Below, piece by piece: positions 1 through 7,390 of a stretch of DNA of 13,712 bases. The first letter of the stretch is position 1; each line of letters begins with the position of its first letter. The stretch covers positions 1 through 13,712 of the forward strand of contig URTW01000034.1 of the NCBI GenBank assembly GCA_900550815.1, written 5' to 3'. The position numbers and the translations under genes are program-made. Under the pieces are notes generated by a model. It worked only from the letters and a program-made list of their open reading frames with translations. It had not been told where the DNA came from and searched no databases. This DNA is from an uncultured Collinsella sp. (lineage in GTDB: Bacteria; Actinomycetota; Coriobacteriia; Coriobacteriales; Coriobacteriaceae).

Positions 1-471
1 AATCGGAGTGGCAGCCTTATGACGAAAGCCACGCGGCGCAGGATATTTGCCCGGGTCGCCCAGTGCGACGCCCATACCGCGAATGGGGGCGACGCTAATG
101 CCCTCGCGCTCACAGAGCCCAGCAAACAGCTCCTCCATAGCAGCCTGCTTAGCTGCCAACTGCTTTATATAAGGACGATTGAGCGCCGTGCACCCACCGC
201 TAGCTTTCATGATCGAACAGGGAGACTTGGGGTCCACAGCCTTACGCGCAGACGAAACCGAATCCTTGTGCGAGCCCTTGGAGCGCGCCTGAGGCGCTTT
301 ATCCCCGCCTCGACGAGAGTCAGAACGCTTGGTCTTAGCCTTGCTCTTGGTCGATTTGCTTTTTGCAGCTTTAGAAGACTTGGATTTCGTAGAAGATTTC
401 TCCTCCTTTGACCCCTCAACCGCCTCCATCAAAGCACGACGAGCCCTACGCTCCGCACGAGATTCTGCCAT
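1..471 (-). CDS. RumA/TrmA-type class I SAM-dependent RNA (uracil-C5) methyltransferase, N-terminal part (runs off left edge)
   Basis: The minus strand is open for 157 codons from ATG at 471 to the left edge, so the catalytic C-terminal half is outside the window. An upstream G-run (AGGGGGG) lies about 8 nt before the ATG. Residues 1-20 are charged. Residues 22-80 are a Lys/Ser-rich, probably disordered tail. From residue 85 the protein matches the iron-sulfur region of RumA-like enzymes: Cys85, then SGGC at 91-94, then RPYIKQLAAKQ, and later the PRGFRHKAATP stretch (about 146-156). Family members methylate uracil C5 in 23S rRNA or tRNA. The usual motif is CxxxxxCGGC, and here the second Cys reads Ser (AGC, positions 199-201). 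Which uracil is modified cannot be told from this fragment. The gene is divergent from rnj. Confidence 0.8.
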   Translation of the reverse strand, partial: MAESRAERRARRALMEAVEGSKEEKSSTKSKSSKAAKSKSTKSKAKTKRSDSRRGGDKAPQARSKGSHKDSVSSARKAVDPKSPCSIMKASGGCTALNRPYIKQLAAKQAAMEELFAGLCEREGISVAPIRGMGVALGDPGKYPAPRGFRHKAATPI

Positions 472-552
472 GAATTAACCCCCCTAATTTATAAATTTAA
501 AGCTACAAGCATTGTACCGTGCCAAGCCAACAGACGACATGCAAGCGGTTTA

Positions 553-581
553 TTGGTATCAGTGATAGGTACAACGATGAT
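553..581 (+). promoter_or_regulatory. Possible weak promoter upstream of the structured block
   Basis: TTGGTA (553-558) and GATGAT (576-581) are separated by 17 bp. Each matches the sigma-70 consensus at four of six positions. The spacer contains the perfect inverted repeat TATCAgTGATA, a possible operator. If used, transcription would start near 588, just inside the structured block. The match is weak and may be chance. Confidence 0.2.
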
Positions 582-582
582 T

Positions 583-722
583 GCCCGCTGGGCTCCGGGG
601 CGGGGGGTAAGTTTATCGCGAGTTCCGCACGAACAGGAGGCCACTTAATGTGGCCTCCGTCGTGAGCAGGACTGTAGAGCAGGAAACTTAGCCCGTGCCG
701 GGGCCGCTGAGCCCTGACCGGC
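583..722 (+). ncRNA. Candidate structured RNA or 5' leader element, family not recognised
   Basis: Several nested or adjacent helices can be drawn by hand. (a) CCCGC 584-588 pairs with GCGGG 600-604. (b) 605-614 pairs with 684-694, ten base pairs with one bulged G at 691. (c) Inside helix b, CACGA 628-632 pairs with TCGTG 660-664 and continues into a perfect 9-bp hairpin, 636-644 with 650-658, loop TTAAT. (d) GCCG 697-700 pairs with CGGC 719-722 around an inner GGGC/GCCC hairpin (701-704 with 711-714). No T-run follows, so it is not a plain terminator. It lies about 185 bases before rnj and could be a separate small RNA or part of a long rnj leader. I could not match it to RNase P, tmRNA, SRP RNA or a known riboswitch. 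Confidence 0.35.
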
Positions 723-782
723 GGGATGGACCAGTTCAGATGGGGCTTTGATGCATGGGTGGTCTATTGTTGTGCAAATGGG

Positions 783-788
783 TATCAT
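783..788 (+). promoter_or_regulatory. Possible -10 hexamer for rnj (TATCAT)
   Basis: TATCAT at 783-788 is a fair -10 element, but no good -35 sits 16-18 bp upstream. It lies between two identical 9-bp sequences TGATGCATG (749-757 and 813-821, 64 bp apart), each with a palindromic ATGCAT core, which could be operator half-sites. Only the sequence match supports this. Confidence 0.25.
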
Positions 789-907
789 ACTGTGGTTATT
801 GCATCGACTCTGTGATGCATGTTTGTACGTTCCCGGCGGTCGGTTTGCCAGAAGCGCCCCGTCGGTTGTTCCAGACCCGTTTCGAAGAAAGGAAACCACA
901 CTAACCT

Positions 908-2578
908 ATGGCAGCTAAAAAACCATCTCCCTTGAAGATCATCCCGCTCGGCGGCCTTGACGGCATCGGCAAGAACATGACGGTCTTCGAATGCGGCGAC
1001 GACATGGTGCTCGTTGACGCTGGCCTCATGTTCCCCGACGATTCCCAGCCCGGTATTGACCTGGTGCTTCCCGACTACACCTATGTTCTGGAGAACGAGG
1101 AGAAGCTCCGCGGTATCGTCGTCACCCACGGCCACGAGGACCACACCGGTTCGCTTCCGTATCTGCTGCAGGACCTCAACAATAAGGTGCCCATCTTCTC
1201 GAGCAAGCTGACGCTTGGCTTTATCGAGGGCAAGCTTTCTGAGTTCCGCATCCGCGCACCCAAGTTCCGCGAGGTCAAGGGCGGCAGCCATGTCAACCTC
1301 GGCGGCATCTCGCTCGATTTCTTTTCGATGACGCACTCCATTCCCGGCGCTCTGGGCGTGTTCATCCGCACCAATCAGGGCACCGTTATGCACACCGGCG
1401 ACTTTAAGCTCGACCAGACGCCCAGCGACGGCGTCACGCCCGACTACGCCGCTATCAGCCGCTTTGCCAAGCAGGGCATCGACCTGCTGCTTTCCGACTC
1501 CACCAACGCCACGGTTCCGGGCTTTACCAAGTCCGAGGCCGAAGTCGGCCCCAACCTGCTGCACGCCATCAAGAACGCGCCGGGTCGCGTGTTCGTCGCG
1601 TCGTTCTCGAGCCACATCCATCGTCTGCAGCAGATCTGCGATGCCGCCCGCAAGTGCGGCCGTAAGGTCGTTGTGACCGGTCGCTCCATGCTCACTAACA
1701 CCCGCGTGGCGCGCGAGCTTGGCTACCTCAACATCGACGACGCCGATATCATCGATGCCTTTGACATCGATAACCTGCCCGACGACAAGATCGTCGTCAT
1801 GTGCACCGGTTCGCAGGGCGAGCCGCTGTCGGCCCTGTCCCGCATGGCCAACGGAGAGCACAAGACGCTCTCCATCCACGAGGGCGATACCGTCATCCTC
1901 TCGGCAACTCCCGTTCCTGGCAACGAGAAGGCCGTCCAGCAGGTCGTCAACAGCCTAGCCAAGCTCGGCTGCGACGTGTGGGATAAGAACCGCGCTCTCG
2001 TTCACGTCTCCGGTCACGGTAGCCTGGTGGAGCTCACGCTCCTGATGGCCATGGCCTAGCCCACGTACTTTTTGCCGGTTCACGGTGAGGCCGTGCATCT
2101 GCGCGCGCATGCCCAGCTGGCCCGCAAGATGGGCATCAAGGACGATCATATCTTTATCCTCGATAACGGCGACACGCTCGAGATGCGCGGCGGTATCGTC
2201 AAACGCGGTACGCCCGTCGAGTCCGGCGTCGTCTACGTCGACGGCCTGCGTATCGGCGATACCGACCCCATCGTCCTGCGCGATCGTCAGAAGCTCGCCA
2301 ACGACGGTATGGTTACCGCTGTTGCCATCGTCTCGCTCAAGCACAAGAAGATCGAGGCCATCGAGTTCTCGGGCCGCGGCGTCTCGTTTGCCATCGACGA
2401 CCAGTTCTCCGAGGATGCCTCCGCGTCCATTATGAAGACGATCGAGAAGGGCAAGTTTAGCTTTACGAGCAGCGGTTCCGATGCCATTCGCAAGGCCGTG
2501 CGCGATTCGCTCTCTAACTTTATCTGGAGCCGTACGCGCACCCGTCCGATGATCATCCCGGTCGTCATGGAGGTTTAG
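908..2578 (+). pseudogene. rnj: RNase J (metallo-beta-lactamase/beta-CASP ribonuclease) interrupted by an in-frame TAG
   Basis: One continuous frame encodes a 556-codon RNase J-length protein, but codon 384 (2057-2059) is TAG. Before it are the metallo-beta-lactamase signature HGHEDH (residues 74-79), the HTGD motif (His162, Asp165), the beta-CASP region with TGSQGEP, and VSGHGS (His370). After it, still in frame, come PVHGE (His392) and the about 165-residue C-terminal part. RNase J is a 5'-3' exo- and endoribonuclease of mRNA decay and rRNA maturation. As written, the truncated product lacks the last metal-site histidine motif and the C-terminal domain. The start at ATG 908 gives the expected MAAKKPSPLKIIPLGG N-terminus, with AAGAAAGGA rather far upstream (about 14 nt). 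The gene ends 1 nt before ftsK, suggesting one transcript. True pseudogene versus sequence error is unresolved. Confidence 0.85.
2057..2059 (+). other. In-frame amber codon in rnj
   Basis: TAG sits between Ala383 and Pro385, where relatives usually have a basic residue before the P-x-Y-F-x-P-V-H-G-E stretch. The frame is open on both sides and homology resumes at the very next codon, so this is a point change, not a frameshift. AAG to TAG is one substitution. Confidence 0.95.
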
Positions 2579-3434
2579 TTTGGCGCGCGGATCTGCACAA
2601 AACGCCAAAGGCAATAAGGCCAATAACCAACCGGCATCTGCTAAGGGTGCCGGTTCCCATCTGCGTGCCAATAAGGGCCACGAGGCGGACTTCGACGATT
2701 TTGAGCCCTTGGTGGAGCCCTCGGCCAATCGCGATATCGCCGGCGTGGTCATTGCCGTTTTGGCGATTGCGTCCTTTATTGCCGTGATTTCTCCGGCAAC
2801 AGCGCCCGTGACGGCTGCTGTTGCCGGTTTTTACCACCTGGGCTTTGGCCTGGGCGCCTACGTGCTGCCGATCGTCATTTTGCTGTTTGCCGCCACGCTC
2901 TTTTTAGGCGAGGACTCGCCGCTCAACGTGCGCTCGGTCGCGGGCGGAGCCGTGGTCTTTATCACCGTTGTCTCCATTCTTTCGCTGATGGTGCCGGGTA
3001 CGAGCGACTCGTGTGACCTTATGTTCACGCCGCAAAATCTGTCCGCCTCGGGTGGCTACATCGGTGCGTTTATTGCGAGTGCGCTGCAGAATGCCCTGGG
3101 TAAGCCTATCGCGATGGTGGTCCTGTTGGGTCTGGCCGTCGTTGGTTTTGTCATCATCGGCTTTTCGGTGGGTGGCGTGCTGCGCTCTGCTCGCGACCGC
3201 GCGGCCGATTTTGCCGAGCGCCGTCGTGCCGATGTTAACGCGAGCCCGTGGGGTGACGACGAAGCCCTGTCGGTGCCCGGCGTTGCCCGTCCGCACCTGA
3301 GCATTTTTCGTCAAAAGGGCTCCGATGCTGCCGTGACCACGGTCATGGGCAACGATGTGGACCCGGTTTTGGATGATGACGACGAGGACGATGATCCGTT
3401 TGTCGACGTATCTGATGCCGTGGAGGCCGAGCGC

Positions 3435-3614
3435 GCTTAGACGACGCTGCTGCCGCGCCGTCATGTCAAGAAGGGCAAGGCCACGCCCAAGTTGAATACA
3501 AGCGAGCCCGACCCGTCTTGGTCCGATAGCGAGATTGAGCTTACCGAGGGCGATGACGAGGACGACGAGGCTCCGATTGAGACCGCAAAGACAACTTTGC
3601 TGCCGCGTCGCCAT
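3435..3614 (+). repeat. Two copies of an A-K-T-T-L-L-P-R-R-H linker motif in FtsK
   Basis: Copy 1 is 3435-3464 and copy 2 is 3585-3614, exactly 150 bp apart and in the same frame. Each is preceded by an Asp/Glu-rich run. The codons differ at many synonymous positions, so this is an old, protein-level duplication rather than a recent DNA copy. The second copy is intact and the first contains the TAG. Confidence 0.8.
3438..3440 (+). other. In-frame amber codon in the ftsK linker
   Basis: The TAG lies in A-stop-TTLLPRRH. Fifty codons later the same protein has AKTTLLPRRH, so the internal repeat shows that the expected codon is AAG (Lys). The frame is open both before and after it. Confidence 0.95.
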
Positions 3615-5359
3615 GCAAGGCGCGACCAGGTAACCGGTCAGCTTTCGATGGAAGACGACCCCGATAAGATCGACGAGTCCGAGCCGCCGTTTGCCGTGAA
3701 TCCTGTCTCGGCAACACCTCAGATTCCCGACTTCTTGAAGCATCCCAAGGTTGCCGATACGGCTGTCGCGGGCGCTGCCGAGGCGCCTACTCCTAGCGAT
3801 GGGGGAGCGTTCAATGCCCCCGCGGATAACGAGGGCGAAGAAGAGGACGGCCTCAAGCTTCCGCCGCTCGAGATCCTGCACGCCAACCCGCAGTCGGCGT
3901 CCTCCGCGTCATCTGACAAGGAGCTGGAACAGACTGCCGAGTCACTGCAATCCACCTTGCTTGAGTTTGGCCGCAGTGCCCGCGTGGTCGGCTGGATCGC
4001 CGGCCCCACGGTGACGACCTTTAAGCTGCAACCTGGCGAGGGCGAGCGCGTGAGCAAGATTTCGAGCCTCGAGGACGATATCGCGCTTTCGCTCGCTGCC
4101 CAGTCGGTGCGCATCTTTGCCCCGATCCCCGGTACCTCGCTTGTGGGTATCGAGATTCCCAATCGCAAGCGCCAGAACGTCAACCTGGGCGACGTGCTTC
4201 CCTATGTGAAGGGCGGTCCGCTCGAGCTGGCCATCGGTCGAGATGCCGAGGGCACGCCGGTCGTCGCCGACCTCGCCAAGATGCCTCACCTGCTGATTGC
4301 CGGTACCGCGGGTTCCGGTAAGTCGGTCATGATCAACTCCATCATCACGACCTTGCTCATGCGCGCCCTTCCCGAGGACGTTCGCCTGATCATGGTCGAC
4401 CCCAAGCGCGTCGAGCTTGCGGGCTATAACGGTTTGCCGCATCTCTATGTGCCCGTGGTGACCGCGCCCAAGCAGGCCGCGAGCGCTCTGCAATGGGCCG
4501 TGTCCGAGATGGAGCGTCGCCTGAAGGTCTTCGAGCGTCTCAACGTGCGTAAGATCTCGACCTACAACGAAAAGCAGGCCGCCGGCGAGTTTGAGCATTA
4601 CGACAACCCGCCCCAAAAGATGCCCTATCTGGTCATTATCATCGCCGAGCTTTCGGACCTGATGATGGTCGCCGGCATGGATGTCGAGGCCTCGATCGTG
4701 CGTATTGCTCAGCTGGGCCGTGCCGCCGGTATCCACCTTATCGTGGCCACGCAGCGCCCGAGCTCCAACGTGGTGACGGGCCTCATCAAGGCCAACATCA
4801 CCAACCGCATCGCCTTTAACGTCGCCACGGGCATCGACTCGCGCGTTATTATTGACCAGATGGGTGCCGAAAAGCTCACCGGTTTGGGCGACATGCTGTT
4901 CTCCAAGGTCGACTGGGGCAAGCCTCGCCGTATCCAGGGCTGCTTTGTCTCGGATGATGAAATCAACGAGATCGTCGAGTTCGTCAAGTCGCAGAGCGAG
5001 CCCGACTACCACGAGGAGATCCTGTCTGCCGTGGCGCCCGCTTCCATGTCCATGGCGGGTGGCGGCGGCATTGTCCGTACCGGAGTCGCCGAGCCGCAAG
5101 ACGATGATCCGCTCATTTGGGAAGCCGCCCATATTGTGGTGGAATCGCAGCTTGGCTCCACATCTGGCCTGCAACGTCGTCTGAAGGTTGGCTATGCGCG
5201 TGCCGGGCGTATTATGGACATGCTGGAAGAAAAGGGTGTCGTCGGCCCGCCCGACGGTTCCAAGCCGCGCGAGGTCCTGTTGGACGAGGAGGGGCTTGCC
5301 GCGCTGGAATCTGTCGACGCCGAGATGGCACGTGAAGATCGTGAGTTTGGAGGATTCTG

Positions 5360-6839
5360 ATGGCTGCACGCTTTGGTGACATGCTGCTCGAGCAGCGTCG
5401 CCGAATGGGCCTTTCCATTCAGCAGGTCGCCAACACCATCAAAATCAGGCCGCAGATCATCGAGTTTTTCGAGACCGGTAACTTTGCTTCGATGCCGCCG
5501 CGCGGCTATGCACAGGGCATGATTTCGAGCTATGCTCGCTTTTTGGGCCTCAATCCGCGCGAGGTCGTCAATGCCTACTTTGACGACCTGATGGCATACG
5601 AACGCGAAACGTCGCAGCAGGGCGGTCGTTTTCAGGACGCCGCCGGCTACGTCAATTCGCGTTCCTCGGTCGATAACGGGCGCTTCCTGATGGTTCAGGG
5701 CGGTCGTTCGACCCGCTATGGACAGCGTCCTCAGCAGGCCGGTTATATTACCGAGACGGGTTCGGCCGAGGAGATTCGCTCACAGCGTGACCGGTTCCGC
5801 AGTACGCCGATGCCCGAGGACCGTGCACTTCCCGCTGCCCGCGGCGTGGCGCGTGACCCTCGTGCCGGCTACGGCGACGGCGGCTATTCCGATCGCGGTT
5901 ACCGTGGCGTCTCCACCGGACGCTCTCGCGGTGGCTATGCGGATGCCGATACCCCGCGCGAGCTCTCAATCACAGCCGTATGGCCAGCGCTCTTCGGCTC
6001 CGCGTTCGGGCCAACGTGGCTATCAAGGCCGCGGTGAACTTGCGCCCCGCTCGGGTCAGCGCAGCCTTCAGGGCCAGGGCGGCTATCGCGGCCGTTCCGA
6101 TAGCAATCGTGGTCGTATGCCTCAGGGAGGCGGCCGCAGCAGTTCCGGTCGTGGACGCGGCGGATCCCGTACTCCTCAAAACAACGGGCTCGATCCGCGT
6201 ATCGTCTACGCCGGCATCGGTGCCGTGGCGTTGCTGCTGATCGTGCTCATCGTGGTGCTTCTGCGCGGCTGCGCATCTTCGGCGCCCGAGACCACGCCCG
6301 AGGCGCCCACTGCTACCAAGACGACGACCAAGAAGTCTTCTAAGAAGACCGAAACGGTCGACGAGGACGAAGACACCGATGAGCCGACGGATGAGTCGAC
6401 TGATTCGGACGCTACCAAGACGACGGCCAAGAAGGAAGAGAACGAGGTCACGAAGGTCAAAGTTTCCGTTGCCAAGGGAAAGACCGCGTGGATTGAGATC
6501 AAGGTCGACGGCAAGTCGGTCTATGGCGCTCAGGCGACTGGCCCCTTTGAGCAGGAGTACACGCCCGAGTCCTCGATCGAGATCACCACGTCCAAGCCTT
6601 CCGATGTTACCGTTACCAAGAACGGTGAAAAGGTCCGTTACGATACCAAGACCTCGGGCGTGGCTCGTGTGACGATCACCGTTCCTAAGAAGGAGACGAC
6701 TGATTCCGAGAATGGTGAAAGTTCTGATGGTACCGACACCACCGATGGTACCGATGCCCAGTCCACGGATGGCGCCGATACCGCAACTGACGGTCAGACA
6801 CCCACCGATTCTACCGACAATTCGTACGATAGCTACTAG
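5360..6839 (+). pseudogene. rodZ: RodZ-like membrane protein (HTH domain plus C-terminal DUF4115-like domain), frameshifted
   Basis: The start ATG overlaps the ftsK stop (TGATG). Residues 1 to about 75 are a RodZ-type helix-turn-helix domain (FGDMLLEQRRRMGLSIQQV; PRGYAQGMISSYARFLGL). A long linker rich in Arg, Gly, Gln, Ser and Tyr follows. In the first frame the protein stops at TGA 6035-6037 with an unrelated tail. From about 5958 the next frame continues the linker (SQSQPYGQRS), then a membrane segment (IVYAGIGAVALLLIVLIVVLL, from 6201), a Thr/Asp/Lys-rich stretch, a beta-rich C-terminal domain (about 6450-6690) and a Thr/Asp/Gly tail to TAG 6837-6839. RodZ links MreB to the membrane and shape control. 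The break is one extra base, plausibly in the CCCC run 5952-5955. Damage, sequencing error and programmed shifting cannot be separated here. Confidence 0.8.
5951..5970 (+). other. Frameshift point in rodZ
   Basis: The upstream frame has codon starts at positions equal to 2 mod 3, and the continuing frame has starts at 0 mod 3. Removing one C from CCCC (5952-5955) gives an uninterrupted D-T-R-A-S-S-Q-S-Q-P reading. The neighbouring GCGCG and CTCT runs are also possible slip sites. Confidence 0.8.
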
Positions 6840-6865
6840 GCCGCTCGTACGCGAAAGGAAACATC

Positions 6866-7363
6866 ATGGCTAAAGATTCCAGCTTCGACGTCGTGTCCGA
6901 GGTCAACATGCAAGAGGTCGACAACGCCTTCCAGCAGACCACGCGCGAGATTTCCCAGCGCTATGACCTTAAGGATTCCGGCGCCACGATCGAGCTTTCG
7001 AAGGGCGAGAAGCTCTTTACGATCAACGCCCCGGCCGACTTTGTCTCCAAACAGATTGTTGACGTGCTGAGCTCCAAGCTCATCAAGCGCGGCATCGACC
7101 TCAAGGCTGTCTCGTGGGATGCTCCGCAGGCGGCATCGGGCGGCACCGTGCGCGTGCTCGGCCATATCGTCGAGGGTATCGACCAGGCGACCGCCAAGAA
7201 GATCAACAAGGACATCAAGGACCAAAAGCTCAAGGTCAAGGTGACCATCGAGGCCGACAAGCTGCGTGTTTCCTCTGCTTCGAAGGACGCGTTGCAGACC
7301 GTGATCCAGTTCCTGCGCGACCAGGACTACGGCCAGCCGCTGCAGTTCACCAACTACCGCTAA
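6866..7363 (+). CDS. yajQ: YajQ-family nucleotide-binding protein
   Basis: The protein has 165 residues, the normal family length. GAAAGGA lies about 7 nt before the ATG, and the stop is TAA. Characteristic features are the N-terminal FDVVSEVNMQEVDNAF, the ISQRYDLKDS strand, the SSKLIKRGIDLKAV helix-strand, GGTVR, and the C-terminal IQFLRDQDYGQPLQFTNYR. YajQ proteins fold as two ferredoxin-like halves and bind nucleotides. Some homologues bind cyclic di-GMP and act as regulators, but nothing in the sequence shows which role applies here. It lies 26 nt after rodZ and 27 nt before rimO, so it is probably in the same operon. The reading frame is intact. Confidence 0.93.
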   Translation: MAKDSSFDVVSEVNMQEVDNAFQQTTREISQRYDLKDSGATIELSKGEKLFTINAPADFVSKQIVDVLSSKLIKRGIDLKAVSWDAPQAASGGTVRVLGHIVEGIDQATAKKINKDIKDQKLKVKVTIEADKLRVSSASKDALQTVIQFLRDQDYGQPLQFTNYR

Positions 7364-7390
7364 TATCAATCGAAAGGACCGCTCTCCAAC

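Larger units (their letters stand above)
472..907. other. Divergent intergenic region between the methyltransferase gene and rnj
   Basis: I see no convincing protein gene in these 436 bases. From left to right it holds an AT-rich 12-bp palindrome (AATTTATAAATT, 486-497) in the methyltransferase leader, a TACAAT-like -10 for the minus strand (complement of 511-516) without a good -35, and an 11-bp inverted repeat TATCAgTGATA (557-567). Next come the base-pairing block at 583-722, two copies of TGATGCATG (749-757 and 813-821), and a TATCAT hexamer (783-788) that may be the rnj -10. The last about 80 bases before rnj show nothing beyond a purine-rich ribosome-binding stretch at 886-893. Confidence 0.6.
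2580..5360 (+). pseudogene. ftsK: FtsK/SpoIIIE-family DNA translocase interrupted by an in-frame TAG
   Basis: The frame spans 926 codons from TTG 2580 (GGAGG at 2569-2573, 6 nt upstream) to TGA 5358-5360. Residues about 50-205 hold roughly four membrane segments. Residues about 255-440 are an acidic, low-complexity linker. The motor follows, with Walker A GTAGSGKS (575-582), the ATQRPSSNVVTGLIKANI stretch, and a C-terminal gamma winged helix (GSTSGLQRRLKVGYARAGRI and GPPDGSKPREVLL). FtsK pumps chromosomal DNA through the division septum. Codon 287 (3438-3440) is TAG, which would leave a 286-residue membrane part. A separate motor polypeptide would need re-initiation, for example at TTG 3492. 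The Walker B segment reads VIIIAELSDLMM, so its usual Asp is Ala689 (GCC). The TGA overlaps the ATG of rodZ. Confidence 0.87.

Noticed and set aside
583..722. Structured block as RNase P RNA, tmRNA, SRP RNA or a known riboswitch
   Set aside because: None of the conserved core sequences I know for these families is present, such as GAGGAAAGTCC for RNase P or GGAAGG-AGCAGCC for SRP RNA, so it is left unassigned.
645..899. 84-codon minus-strand open frame upstream of rnj
   Set aside because: It overlaps the base-pairing block and the rnj ribosome-binding region, and shows no recognisable protein features.
2057..3440. Amber (TAG) reassignment to an amino acid as the explanation for the two in-frame TAGs
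   Set aside because: Seven of nine gene ends in the window use TAG exactly where the protein should stop, and reading through would fuse rimO, pgsA and cinA. No suppressor tRNA or pyrrolysine genes are visible.
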